Origin: AC-32 sp963716865
GTDB taxonomy: Bacteria > Actinomycetota > Thermoleophilia > Gaiellales > Gaiellaceae
DNA: 64,000 nucleotides
Direction: 5' to 3'
Assembly (NCBI GenBank): GCA_963716865.1
Contig: CAVQUF010000002.1
Span: 62,001 to 126,000 of the forward strand
The notes beneath the pieces were generated by a model. It had not been told where the DNA came from and ran no database searches. It saw only the letters and a program-made list of their open reading frames with translations. Position 1 is the stretch's first letter, and every line of letters begins with the position of its first letter. Positions 32,802 to 41,218 of the stretch are shown one piece after another. Both the position numbers and the translations under genes were made by a program.

Positions 32802-34687
32802 TGGACGAGCGCCTCCAGGCGCGGTTCGCGCAGCGGCCCCGGCTCCCGCTCGACGTGGCGCTCGTGCCAGAGCGTGAACGAGAGCAGGCCCCAGAGCTGG
32901 CGCGAGAGATCCTCCTCGCCCGCGACGTGCCGGTCGAGCAGGCGCCCGACCGCCTCAGGCCGGAAGAACCCCTGTCTGCGCAGCGTCTCGGCCGAGAGCG
33001 TCTCGCGGGCGAACGGCTCCAGCTCGCCGCGCAGCCAGGCGGCTGCCGGGATCGAGAAGCCGCGCTTCTTGCCGCCGACGATCTCCTTCGGCAGGAGGGG
33101 CGCGACGGCCTTGCGGAGCAGCACCTTCTTGCGGAAGCCCCGCACGCGCTGTTTCGTCGGCAGCGCGAGCGCGAGGTTCGTCACCGCCGGGTCGAGGTAG
33201 GGCACGCGGGCCTCGAGCGAGTGCGCCATCGACGCGCGGTCGGTCTTCACCAGCAGGTCGTCGACGAGGTAGAGCCCGAGGTCGACGTCCTGGAGGCGCG
33301 CGAGCAGCTCGGCATCCTCGGTCTCCACGAAGCGCGCGCGGTAAAGGTCGACCGGGTCGAAGCCGTGGTCACGGCCCGTGAGCTCCGCGCGGGCCTCGGG
33401 CGAGAAGATCTCCTTCCAGGCGTGATGGCGCTCGAGGGGCGGCAGGTGGGCCGCGCGGACGAAGCGCTTGGCCTTGTAGTCGAAGCTCGCCCGCGCGCTC
33501 GAGCTCGGCAGCCGCTCCACGACCGGCCGCGCCAGGCCGGCGGCCCAGCCGGCCCGGAGCGCGAGCAGGTCGGCGACATACGTGTAGTAGCCGCCGAAGA
33601 GCTCGTCGCCGCCCTCGCCGGAGAGCGCCACCTTCACGTCCTGCGCCGCCAGCTGAGAGACCAGGTAGGTCGGGAGCGCGGACGAGTCCGCGAACGGCTC
33701 GTCGAAGGCCTCGGCGAGCGCCGGCAGGAGCAGCGCGGCATCGGGCCGGAGGACCAGCTCACGATGGAGCGTCCCGTAGCGGTCGGCGACGAGCCGGGCG
33801 CCGGCCAGCTCGTCGAAGGAGCGCTCCTCGAAGCCGATCGAGAACGTGCGCACCGCCTCGGAGCTCTCCTCCGCCGCGAGCGCGGCCAGCGTGGCCGAGT
33901 CGACCCCGCCCGAGAGGAGGACGCCGACGGGGACGTCGGAGACGAGGTGAGCCCGAACGGAGTCGCGCAACCGCGCGCGGAGCTCCTCGATCAGCTCGGC
34001 CTCGTCATCGCCGCGCAGCGCTTCGGCGGCCGCCGGAGCCGGCCGCGCGTAGCGCTCGAGTCTTGTCTTTCCGTTCTCCCAGACCAGCAGATGGCCGGGC
34101 GGGAGCTTGCGCGCGTCGCGGAAGATCGTCAGCGGCGCGGGGATTGAGTTGAACGCGAGGAACGCCTCGAGCGCGTCGAGGTCGATCTCGCCGCGCGGGA
34201 GCGCGCGCAGCTCCGACGCGAACTCGAGCGCGTCGCCGTTCGACCGGTAGTAGAGCGGCTTGATCCCGTACCGGTCGCGGGCGAGGACGAGGCGCCGCCG
34301 CGGCGCGTCCCAGAGCGCGACGGCGAACATCCCGCGAAGGCGACGCGCGAAGTCGAGCCCTTCCTGCTCGTAGAGGTGGACGAGCACCTCCGTGTCGCCG
34401 TGCGAGCGGAAGCCGTGGCCGGCGCGCTCGAGCTCGGCGCGCAGCTCGCGGTAGTTGTAGAGCTCGCCGTTCTGGACGACGTGGATCGTCGAGTCCTCGT
34501 TCGCGAGCGGCTGGTCGCCGGTCTCGAGGTCGATGATCGCGAGGCGGCGGGCGGCGAGGGCGACGCCTCCGTCTACGAACGAGCCGTCGCTGTCAGGCCC
34601 GCGGTGGACGAGCTTGGCGCTCATCCGCGCCAGCCGTTCGGGGTCGACGGGACCCGCCGAGGAGACGATCCCGCAGATCCCGCACAC
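32798..34687 (-). CDS. asnB: Asparagine synthase (glutamine-hydrolysing)
   Basis: 629 residues. Starts MCGICGIV, giving the N-terminal catalytic Cys2 of the class II glutaminase domain; NGELYNYRELR and GDTEVLVHLYEQ follow. The C-terminal synthetase domain has the PP-loop VLLSGGVDSATLAALA (near 262). It makes asparagine from aspartate; paralogues in polysaccharide clusters amidate sugar acids, which is possible here since the gene follows a sugar transferase gene on the same strand. Start GTG 34687 is fixed by Cys2; TACACT lies 7 bases upstream. Confidence 0.9.
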   Translation of the reverse strand: MCGICGIVSSAGPVDPERLARMSAKLVHRGPDSDGSFVDGGVALAARRLAIIDLETGDQPLANEDSTIHVVQNGELYNYRELRAELERAGHGFRSHGDTEVLVHLYEQEGLDFARRLRGMFAVALWDAPRRRLVLARDRYGIKPLYYRSNGDALEFASELRALPRGEIDLDALEAFLAFNSIPAPLTIFRDARKLPPGHLLVWENGKTRLERYARPAPAAAEALRGDDEAELIEELRARLRDSVRAHLVSDVPVGVLLSGGVDSATLAALAAEESSEAVRTFSIGFEERSFDELAGARLVADRYGTLHRELVLRPDAALLLPALAEAFDEPFADSSALPTYLVSQLAAQDVKVALSGEGGDELFGGYYTYVADLLALRAGWAAGLARPVVERLPSSSARASFDYKAKRFVRAAHLPPLERHHAWKEIFSPEARAELTGRDHGFDPVDLYRARFVETEDAELLARLQDVDLGLYLVDDLLVKTDRASMAHSLEARVPYLDPAVTNLALALPTKQRVRGFRKKVLLRKAVAPLLPKEIVGGKKRGFSIPAAAWLRGELEPFARETLSAETLRRQGFFRPEAVGRLLDRHVAGEEDLSRQLWGLLSFTLWHERHVEREPGPLREPRLEALVH

Positions 34688-34694
34688 GCGCCGG

Positions 34695-34711
34695 AGTGTA
34701 GTGCCCCGTCC
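34695..34711 (-). promoter_or_regulatory. Candidate asnB promoter with shared box GGACGGGGCACTA
   Basis: On the minus strand GGACGGGGCACTACACT ends with -10 box TACACT, 7 bases before GTG 34687. It fills the 25-base gap after the sugar transferase. Differs at one base from the box before the aminotransferase (26215-26231). Confidence 0.45.
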
Positions 34712-34712
34712 G

Positions 34713-35423
34713 CTAGTCCCCGTGCCCGAAGAGCCCCCGCACCGATTGGGCGAAGACCCTGGCCGCGGTCGCGGTCAGCGTGCGCAGGTATAGCGGCACG
34801 GAGCGGTCGGCGATCCACTCGAGATCGTGGGCCAGCTTCTCGGCCATCGAGGTCTCGTAGCCGCGCCTCACCTGGGCGAACCCGGTCAGACCCGGGCGCA
34901 CGACGAGACGCTGCCAGTAGGCCGGCAGCTCCTCCGCGAGCTGCTCGAAGAAACGGGGCCGGATCGGCCGCGGCCCGACGAAGCTCATGTCGCCTCTGAG
35001 GACGTTCCAGAGCTGGGGAAGCTCGTCGAGCTGCGTCGCGCGGAGACGGCGGCCGAGCCGCGTGGTCTCGGCGCGTGTCTTCTCGACGAGCTCTTCGCCG
35101 AGAAAGGAGCCGAGGCGCTCCTCGGCGCCGGGCTCGAGCGTGCGGAACTTCAGCATCTGGAAGATGCGCCCGTCCTTCCCGACCCGGCGGCCGCGGTAGA
35201 AGAGGGGCCTGCCGCTCGTCAGGAGGAGCGCGGCACCGATCACGAGCAGCAGCGGGACCGCGAGCAGCAGGAAGAGCCCGGAGAAGGCGACGTCGAGCAG
35301 CCGAAGCTCCAGATCGACGCGGCGCTTCGGCGAGCCGCTTCCGAGCCCCGCGAAGCGCTCGATGAAGGAATCGCTCGGTCCCGGCTGCGGCGAGGTTTCC
35401 GAGCCCGGCTGGGAGCTGGCCAC
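34713..35423 (-). CDS. Bacterial sugar transferase (initiating phosphoglycosyltransferase)
   Basis: 236 residues. One membrane helix (about 44-68) precedes the catalytic domain: GRRVGKDGRIFQMLKFRTL, then RLRATQLDELPQLWNVLRG and MSFVGPRPIRPRF, the monotopic PglC/WbaP-type signatures. These enzymes transfer a sugar-1-phosphate to undecaprenyl phosphate to start glycan assembly. The short form (no WbaP-like extra helices) resembles PglC/ExoY C-terminal cores. Divergent from the LysR gene across 165 bases that hold nothing beyond the LysR -10 candidate. Confidence 0.88.
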   Translation of the reverse strand: MASSQPGSETSPQPGPSDSFIERFAGLGSGSPKRRVDLELRLLDVAFSGLFLLLAVPLLLVIGAALLLTSGRPLFYRGRRVGKDGRIFQMLKFRTLEPGAEERLGSFLGEELVEKTRAETTRLGRRLRATQLDELPQLWNVLRGDMSFVGPRPIRPRFFEQLAEELPAYWQRLVVRPGLTGFAQVRRGYETSMAEKLAHDLEWIADRSVPLYLRTLTATAARVFAQSVRGLFGHGD

Positions 35424-35574
35424 CCCGTGATGCTAGAGGGTCGAGGACACGGCGAGACGGCGGTCGGCCCCTTCGTCCTGTACTACGGTTCGCCCGGCCT
35501 CCTCCCCGAGGCGAGCGTATCGGGGAAATGCGCACGCGTGGGTAACGGAATCGTGCCGGAAGTGTGACTGAAGG

Positions 35575-35580
35575 CATAAT
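35575..35580 (+). promoter_or_regulatory. Candidate -10 box CATAAT before the LysR gene
   Basis: CATAAT ends 8 bases before ATG 35589 with no ribosome-binding site. The overlapping TAATCAATCCTTA is weakly palindromic and could be a LysR-type autoregulatory site. Confidence 0.35.
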
Positions 35581-35588
35581 CAATCCTT

Positions 35589-36482
35589 ATGGACACGCGA
35601 CAGCTCGCAGCGTTCTGCGCCGTGGTCGAGCGGAAGAGCTTCTCGCAGGCGGCCGAGCGGCTCGGGGTCACGCAGCCGGCGGTGAGCCTCCAGGTCCGCT
35701 CGCTCGAGAAGCGGCTTGGACGCAAGCTGCTCGATCGCTCGGGTCGCAGCGTCGAGCCGACCGAGGCGGGCCTCGCGCTCTACCGCGGCGCCCAGCGCCT
35801 GCTCGCCCTCGAAGGTCAGCTGCTCGAGGAGCTCGAGGCCGGCGAGGAGGGCGAGCTCGGCGGCACGCTCGAGGTCGGCGCGTCCACCGGCCCAGGTAGC
35901 ACCGTCGTCCCGGTCCTGCTCTGCGAATTTCAGCGGCAGAACCCCGGTGTCGCGATCTCGCTCTCGATCTCGGACACGCAGACCGTCGTCGAGCGTGTGG
36001 CGGACCGCGAGCTCGAGCTCGGCGTCGTCGGCGCCGCCCGACGGCACCGCGGGGTCGTGTTCGAGCCGCTCTTCCGCGACGAGGTCGTGCTCGCATGCCC
36101 GCCGGACCACCGCTTCGCCGGCCGCACGGTCGGGCTCGACGAGCTGAGGGAGGAGCAGCTGATCGTGATGCAGGAGGGCGCCGGGGTCCGTCAGGTGATC
36201 GAGGACGAGCTCCGTCGCGCCGGCACGAGGCTGCGGGAGCTGGAGCCGCGGCTCGAGCTCGGCCTCCAGGAGTCGGCGCGATCGGCGGTCGTCGCCGGCT
36301 ACGGGGTGACGTTCATCTCACGCGCCGCGATCGAGGCCGATCTCTCGGCGGGCACGCTCGCCGCCGCGCGCGTGAAGGGGCTCGACCCGGCCCGTGAGAT
36401 CTCGCTCGTCCGGTCGGCGGGGCGCTCGCCTACCCGTGCGGCGGAGGCCTTCCTGTCCTTCGCCAGGGAGCGGCTCGAGTGA
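35589..36482 (+). CDS. LysR family transcriptional regulator
   Basis: 297 residues, standard length. The N-terminal winged helix-turn-helix reads RQLAAFCAVVERKSFSQAAE, then RLGVTQPAVSLQVRSLEKRL. The effector domain follows from about 90. LysR regulators usually control an adjacent gene: here the maleylacetate reductase-like gene overlaps the stop on the same strand (GTGA). The two are therefore co-expressed, unlike the common divergent arrangement. Effector unknown. Confidence 0.9.
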   Translation: MDTRQLAAFCAVVERKSFSQAAERLGVTQPAVSLQVRSLEKRLGRKLLDRSGRSVEPTEAGLALYRGAQRLLALEGQLLEELEAGEEGELGGTLEVGASTGPGSTVVPVLLCEFQRQNPGVAISLSISDTQTVVERVADRELELGVVGAARRHRGVVFEPLFRDEVVLACPPDHRFAGRTVGLDELREEQLIVMQEGAGVRQVIEDELRRAGTRLRELEPRLELGLQESARSAVVAGYGVTFISRAAIEADLSAGTLAAARVKGLDPAREISLVRSAGRSPTRAAEAFLSFARERLE

Positions 36483-37441
36483 TCGTCCGCTGGGGGCTCG
36501 AGGAGCTCCCCGGCCTGCTCGCGGAAGCCGGGATCGAGCGCCCGTTCCTGATCGCGAGCGACCGCTGGGCGCGCCTCGACCTTCCCGCGGCCGGAAGATG
36601 GAACGAGGTTCCGTCCCACCGGATCGACGACGCGGCCGAGGCGAGCGACGGCTGTGACGGCCTCCTCGTGGTCGGCGGCGGCAGCGCGATCGACCTGACG
36701 AAGGCGATCTCGGCCGCGACCGGCCTCCCGTTCGTTTCGGTGCCGACCACGTACTCGGGCGCCGAGTGGACGACGTCGTTCGGGATCCGCGACCCGGGCC
36801 GGCTCATGAGGGGCCACGGAAGCGGCGCCCACCCGGCCGGGATCGTCTACGAACCGAAGCTGACCCTCGACCTGCCACGGGGCGTGAGCGGCGGAACGGC
36901 AATGAACGCGCTCGCCCACTGCGCGGAGGCCCTCTACGTCGAGGGCCGCAACCCCGAGGGCGACGAGCATGCGATCGAGGGCGCGAGGCTGATCGGCGAG
37001 TCGCTCCCGTCCGTGCTCGAGGACGGCCACGACCTCGAGGCCCGAACGACGCTCCTGCGTGGGGCGATGCACGCGGGGGCCGCCTTCGGCTCGGCCGGTC
37101 TCGGGCTCGCGCATGCGATGGCGCAGGCGATCGGCGGCCGCTACGGGATCGCGCACGGAGCTGCGAACGCCCTCTGCCTGCCGCCGGCGCTGCGGTTCAA
37201 CGAGTCGGTCGCCCGCGAGGAGATCGCGCGCTTCGCCGAGGCTCTCGGCACGGCCGATGCAGCGGCGCGCTGCGAGGAGCTCTCCCGCCTCTCGGGCTTC
37301 GAGCGCCTGCGCGACCTCGGCGTCCCGGAGGACGAGCTCGACGAGGTGGCCGAGGCGGCCGCCGCCCGTCCGGGCGCGCTCGTCAACCCGCGCCGTGCGA
37401 GCCCGGCCGAGATCGCCGAGCTCCTGCGCAGCATCTGGTAG
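36479..37441 (+). CDS. Iron-containing alcohol dehydrogenase, maleylacetate reductase-like
   Basis: 320 residues. Nucleotide-binding GGGSAIDLTKAISAATGLPF, then PTTYSGAEWTTSFGI and metal-ligand histidines in MNALAHCAEALY and GLGLAHAMAQAIGGRYGIAHG. The Ser/Gly-rich PTTYSGAEWT and shortened length favour maleylacetate reductase, which reduces maleylacetate to 3-oxoadipate in aromatic catabolism, over other Fe-ADHs. No ring-cleavage genes are in view, so the pathway role is inferred. GTG start overlaps the LysR stop. Confidence 0.8.
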   Translation: MIVRWGLEELPGLLAEAGIERPFLIASDRWARLDLPAAGRWNEVPSHRIDDAAEASDGCDGLLVVGGGSAIDLTKAISAATGLPFVSVPTTYSGAEWTTSFGIRDPGRLMRGHGSGAHPAGIVYEPKLTLDLPRGVSGGTAMNALAHCAEALYVEGRNPEGDEHAIEGARLIGESLPSVLEDGHDLEARTTLLRGAMHAGAAFGSAGLGLAHAMAQAIGGRYGIAHGAANALCLPPALRFNESVAREEIARFAEALGTADAAARCEELSRLSGFERLRDLGVPEDELDEVAEAAAARPGALVNPRRASPAEIAELLRSIW

Positions 37442-37443
37442 CC

Positions 37444-37516
37444 GAGGCGTCGCTTGCGATGCCGGCCTCAGGACGTGCGGGCTCGGCCTGCGCGTCCGTC
37501 TGAAATGACCGGTCGA
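37444..37516 (+). repeat. Dispersed hairpin repeat
   Basis: Box GAGGCGTCGCTTGCGATGCC, hairpin GGACGTGCGGGC / GCCTGCGCGTCC (37471-37497) and tail GTCTGAAATGACCGGTCGA. Directly after the maleylacetate reductase stop. Confidence 0.85.
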
Positions 37517-37543
37517 GCCGATGGCGCTGTTCCGAAACCGTCG

Positions 37544-37882
37544 CTAGCAGCCGCCGGCCGCGGGCGTACCGCCGGGCCCGGCGAGGTGCGTCAGGTTCGG
37601 GCCGCTTCCGCTCTCCACGCAGTACGAGGAGGCATCGGCCCGCGCGAGCCTCACCCCGAAGCCCTGGAGCGAGGTGCCCGCGTAGGTTCCGTTGAGGGCG
37701 TGGAACTCCTCGAGCGCGACCCCGGCCTGCTGGAATGCGACGGCCGCGGCCGTCTGCTTCGCCCGGTCGATTTCCTGCTGGGCGCTCGCCTGGCTCGGAG
37801 AGTGCTGCAGCTGCGCGTTCATGATGAAGCCCGCCACGCCCAGGGCGACGAGCAGCGAGAGCAGTGAGAGGCCGCGTGCCAC
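37544..37882 (-). CDS. Pseudopilin-like small membrane protein
   Basis: 112 residues starting MARGLSLLSLLVALGVAGF. The RG/LSLLSLLVALGV start looks like a prepilin-peptidase site followed by the hydrophobic pilin helix, but the conserved Glu5 is Ser. The helix is followed by a polar coil (QASAQQEIDRAKQTAAAVAF) and a small C-terminal domain with two cysteines. It may be a pseudopilin or a simple anchored protein; no other type IV pilus genes are nearby. Start GTG 37882. Confidence 0.55.
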   Translation of the reverse strand: MARGLSLLSLLVALGVAGFIMNAQLQHSPSQASAQQEIDRAKQTAAAVAFQQAGVALEEFHALNGTYAGTSLQGFGVRLARADASSYCVESGSGPNLTHLAGPGGTPAAGGC

Positions 37883-37909
37883 CCCGGATAGATCGGCACG
37901 TTCTACGCG

Positions 37910-38827
37910 TCACTCAAGCCGCCGCGCGACGAACGACAGGACCGTCACGCCCAACTCCTCGAGCGTGTAGCCCCTGCTGAACTTCGGCGCCAGAGGCAGC
38001 GACCGCAGCTCGACCAGGCCCTCCTCGCTCGGCCCCGAGGGTTGCTCGGACACGAGCTCGAGCCCGGCCTCGCGCACGAGGCGGAGGTAGTCGGGGGCGC
38101 GCAGCCGGTTCTGGAAGTGGAGCGGCGAGCTGACCAGCCGCCAGCCGCGGTCGGAGAAGCGGAGGAAGTTGTAGCGGGAGAGCGACCGGTCGAAGTACGC
38201 GTAGTGGTCCTGGAGGTCGATCCGGCAGCTGAATACCCCACCCGGTCGCAGGAGCCGCCCGCACTCGGCGAAGATCCGCGCCAGGTCGTCCTCCGGGATG
38301 TGCTCGCAGGTGTCCGTGCTCGACACGAAGTCGATCGACTCCGCCGGGAAACCGGTCGCGCGCGCGTCGCGCGGGGCGAGGTAGGCGATTCCCAGCCGCT
38401 CCTCGAGCTCGGCCAGCGAGGCCACGGGGCCGCCGAGCCGCCGGAGCTCGCGCCCGGCCTCGCGCTCGAGCTCGTCCCAGAGCCGACCGAACACCCCGAG
38501 CGACTCGTTCACGAGCTCGACGCGAGCGCTCGGGCGGATGTCGACGAGCACCTGGCGGCCGACGCCGAGGCACGCGTAGGAAAGCGGGATCGCCAGGTCC
38601 CAGCCGGCGCCGAACTCGTAGAAGACGGCCTCGCCGCGGGACGTGCCGGGCCCGTGCTCCTCGTAGGCCTGGAGGTGCTGCCGCGCCCGCGAGAACTTGC
38701 GACGGAAGGCTGACTCGCCGGCGGGCAGGCTGTGCGCCACGTGCCGCTGGAAGAGGTAGTTCAGCCGCTCGCCCTCCGGAAGGACGCCGAGCCCGCGCTG
38801 GAGCGCCGCTTTCGCCAGCCATCTCAT
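37910..38827 (-). CDS. SAM-dependent methyltransferase
   Basis: 305 residues. Central class I fold: YEFGAGWDLAIPLSYACLGVG is a variant SAM motif I, followed by FVSSTDTCEHIPEDDLARIF and CGRLLRPGGVFSCRIDLQDH. Family members are often annotated with polysaccharide or natural-product loci. Substrate unknown. It lies 27 bases after the pseudopilin-like gene by position and is transcribed in the same direction, upstream of it, so they may share a transcript. Confidence 0.75.
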   Translation of the reverse strand: MRWLAKAALQRGLGVLPEGERLNYLFQRHVAHSLPAGESAFRRKFSRARQHLQAYEEHGPGTSRGEAVFYEFGAGWDLAIPLSYACLGVGRQVLVDIRPSARVELVNESLGVFGRLWDELEREAGRELRRLGGPVASLAELEERLGIAYLAPRDARATGFPAESIDFVSSTDTCEHIPEDDLARIFAECGRLLRPGGVFSCRIDLQDHYAYFDRSLSRYNFLRFSDRGWRLVSSPLHFQNRLRAPDYLRLVREAGLELVSEQPSGPSEEGLVELRSLPLAPKFSRGYTLEELGVTVLSFVARRLE

Positions 38828-38884
38828 CGGGCGGCGAGCATAGCCGGGACCTGAGAATAAGGTGAACTAATTCCTGTGATTAGG

Positions 38885-38890
38885 TAGACT
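38885..38890 (+). promoter_or_regulatory. Candidate -10 box TAGACT before the flavoprotein gene
   Basis: TAGACT ends 9 bases before GTG 38900 without a ribosome-binding site. The AT-rich stretch just upstream (GAATAAGGTGAACTAATTCC) is unusual for the region and may carry a -35 or operator. Confidence 0.4.
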
Positions 38891-38899
38891 CCGACCGTC

Positions 38900-40105
38900 G
38901 TGGCCGAGCGGCTCATATTCGACGTGCTCGTCGTCGGGAGCGGGGCCTCAGGGCTCGCCGCCGCGGTGTCGGCCGAGACGACCGGCGCGCGCGTCGGTCT
39001 CGTCACCAAGGGAGCGTTGCAGTCCTGCAACTCGGCCAAGGCCCAGGGAGGCATCCAGGCGGCGTTCGGCGAGGACGACTCCCCGGAACAGCACGGCGAG
39101 GACGTCTGGCAGAGCTCCCACGAGACCGCCGACCGCCACCTCGTGGAGGTGCTGACCGGCGAGGCGCCGGGCGCGATCCACTGGCTCGAGGAACACGGGG
39201 TCGAGTTCACCAGGGAGAACGGCGGCTACCGGCTCGCCCGCTGCGGTGGCGCGAGCCGCAAGCGCCTGCTCCAGGTCGGCGACCGTACCGGCCACGCGAT
39301 CACCACCGCCCTCCGCGACGCGTTCCTCGCCTCGGACGGCGAGGCCCTGCCCAACTGCCCGCTCGTCGCACTCGAGCCCGCCGGGAACGGCTGGCTCGCG
39401 ACCTGCCGCCGGAAGAACGGAGAGGACGTCACGATCGACGCGGCCGCCGTCGTGCTCGCCGCCGGCGGGCGCTGCTACCGCGAGGCCGAGGAGCGCCGCG
39501 AGCTTTCGACCAACCACCCCGGCGCGACCGGCGAGGTGACGCAGATCGCGCTCGACCTCGGCGCCGAGAGCCGCGACCTCGACGCGCTCCAGTACCACCC
39601 GAACGGCGGCGCCTGGCCTCCGACGATGCAGGGCTACTCGATCCCCGAGACCACCCGCGCCTACGGAGCGACGCTCCTCAACGCCGACGGGGACGAGTTC
39701 ACCGACCCGCTCGGGCCGCGCGACACGGTCTCGCAGGCGATCTTCGACGAGGTGGAGGGCGGGCGCGGAGTCGAGACGCCCGACGGCCGCCCCGCGGTCC
39801 TGCTCGACACGACCCGGATCGCCCAGGGCGACGCCGAGATCTCGCTTCCCTACATGCTGCGCCGTTACCGTTCCGCCGGAATCGACCCGCTCGGGCAGGC
39901 GATCCTGACCTACCCCGTCCTCCACTACCAGAACGGCGGCCTCGTCATCGACGAGCGCTCGGAGACGACCCTCGAGGGCCTGTTCGCGTGCGGCGAGATC
40001 GCCGGCGGCACACACGGGCGCAACCGGATGATGGGGAACAGCCTGCTCGAGTGCACCGTCTTCGGACGCCGGGCAGGCGCAGCCGCCGCGGAGAAGGCGG
40101 CGTGA
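38900..40105 (+). CDS. FAD-dependent fumarate reductase/L-aspartate oxidase-like flavoprotein, short form
   Basis: 401 residues. FAD-binding GSGASGLAAAVSAE (about 13-26), the His-substituted region NSAKAQGGIQAAF and ALQYHPNGGAWPP, and GNSLLECTVFGRRAGAAAAE at the end match the FrdA/SdhA/NadB flavoprotein core. The C-terminal helical domain of SdhA and NadB (about 100-150 residues) is absent. With fumarase immediately downstream, fumarate/succinate or aspartate chemistry is likely; NadB activity is possible but not supported by quinolinate genes. Start GTG 38900. Confidence 0.75.
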   Translation: MAERLIFDVLVVGSGASGLAAAVSAETTGARVGLVTKGALQSCNSAKAQGGIQAAFGEDDSPEQHGEDVWQSSHETADRHLVEVLTGEAPGAIHWLEEHGVEFTRENGGYRLARCGGASRKRLLQVGDRTGHAITTALRDAFLASDGEALPNCPLVALEPAGNGWLATCRRKNGEDVTIDAAAVVLAAGGRCYREAEERRELSTNHPGATGEVTQIALDLGAESRDLDALQYHPNGGAWPPTMQGYSIPETTRAYGATLLNADGDEFTDPLGPRDTVSQAIFDEVEGGRGVETPDGRPAVLLDTTRIAQGDAEISLPYMLRRYRSAGIDPLGQAILTYPVLHYQNGGLVIDERSETTLEGLFACGEIAGGTHGRNRMMGNSLLECTVFGRRAGAAAAEKAA

Positions 40106-40176
40106 GACGCCGCTTGCGGTGTCGACATCAGGCCGGACGGGCTTTGCTCGCCCGGCCGTCTGAAATGACCGGTCGA
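40104..40176 (+). repeat. Dispersed hairpin repeat
   Basis: GAGACGCCGCTTGCGGTGTC, hairpin 40131-40157 (GGCCGG...CCGGCC outer pairs), tail GTCTGAAATGACCGGTCGA. It overlaps the flavoprotein stop codon and ends 26 bases before fumarase. Confidence 0.85.
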
Positions 40177-40202
40177 TGCGCCTGTCGTCAGGAGAAGGCC
40201 GC

Positions 40203-41099
40203 ATGAGTCTGGTAGTGACCGACCTGCGCCAGGCCGTCGAGGACGCGGCTGCCTACCTCTACGTCTGGGCGCTGAAGGACATCCCGCAGGACCTGCGCGA
40301 CGCGCTCGTGGCGGCCAGGGACCGCGAAACCTCGACGCCGGGCAAGCGCGTACTGGAGACGATCGTCCGCAACGTCGAGATCGCGGACGACCGCGAGAAC
40401 CTCGTCTGCCAGGACACGGGGATCGCGGTCTACATGTGCCGTGTCGGAGAAGGCTTCCCGCTCCACCCGGTCCGGATCTACGAGGCGCTCAAGGCCGGCA
40501 CCGAGCGCGCGACGATCGAGCACCCGCTTCGCTCGAACGCCGTCCACACGATCACCCGGGAGAACACCGGGCCGAACACGGGCTACCGGCTCCCGATCGT
40601 GCACTGGGAGTTCGTGCCCGACTGGGACGGCCTCGACGTCAAGTGCGTGCCGAAGGGCTCGGGCTCGGAGAACATGAGCTTCCTGAAGATGTGCGTCCCC
40701 GCCGACGGCGTGAAGGGGATCAAGCAGTTCGTGCTCGAGTCGATCGTCGACGCGGGCGGCAAGCCGTGCCCGCCCGGGATCGTCGGCGTCGGCATCGGCG
40801 GCTCGGCCGACTACGCGATGTACCTCGCCAAGGAGGCGATCGCGCGCCCCATCGGAACCCGCAACCCCGACCCGCACGTGGCGCAGCTCGAGGACGAGCT
40901 CTACGGGCTGCTGAACGAGACCGGCATCGGGCCGATGGGGCTCGGCGGCGACGTCACCGTCCTCAACTGCCACATAGAGCACGCCGACACGCACATGACC
41001 CTGAACCCCGTGGCCGTCAACTACCAGTGCTGGGCGGCGCGCCGCGCGAGCGCGCATATCGCCGCCGACGGCACGATCGACTACGACCGGGAGGCCTGA
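40203..41099 (+). CDS. Class I fumarate hydratase, alpha subunit
   Basis: 298 residues; N-terminal part of iron-sulfur (class I) fumarase or L(+)-tartrate dehydratase. Cluster cysteines occur in NLVCQDTGIAVYM, FLKMCVPADG and TVLNCHIEHADTHM. GVGIGGSADYAMYLAKEAI is typical. It partners the beta subunit at 41219, and together they form the two-subunit fumarase. Fumarate rather than tartrate is favoured by the flavoprotein neighbour, but sequence alone does not separate them. Start ATG 40203. Confidence 0.88.
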   Translation: MSLVVTDLRQAVEDAAAYLYVWALKDIPQDLRDALVAARDRETSTPGKRVLETIVRNVEIADDRENLVCQDTGIAVYMCRVGEGFPLHPVRIYEALKAGTERATIEHPLRSNAVHTITRENTGPNTGYRLPIVHWEFVPDWDGLDVKCVPKGSGSENMSFLKMCVPADGVKGIKQFVLESIVDAGGKPCPPGIVGVGIGGSADYAMYLAKEAIARPIGTRNPDPHVAQLEDELYGLLNETGIGPMGLGGDVTVLNCHIEHADTHMTLNPVAVNYQCWAARRASAHIAADGTIDYDREA

Positions 41100-41105
41100 G
41101 GTGCT

Positions 41106-41124
41106 TAGTAACAGTCTGTTACTA
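41106..41124. repeat. Palindrome copy 4
   Basis: TAGTAACAG, T, CTGTTACTA; perfect 19 bp. In the gap between the fumarase alpha and beta genes. Confidence 0.85.
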
Positions 41125-41180
41125 GCGGTGTCCCGGGCCTCCAGCGGCCAAGACCCACGGAGATGCGGGAGCTTTCAGGC

Positions 41181-41205
41181 TCCAAGTAACAGACTGTTAC
41201 TTGGA
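41181..41205. repeat. Palindrome copy 5 (longest)
   Basis: Perfect 25 bp: TCCAAGTAACAG, A, CTGTTACTTGGA. Inverted relative to copy 4 by its central base; the copies are separated by 56 bases. Ends 14 bases before the fumarase beta ATG, overlapping its ribosome-binding region (GGAGGGGGAG). Confidence 0.88.
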
Positions 41206-41218
41206 GGGGGAGACCTCG

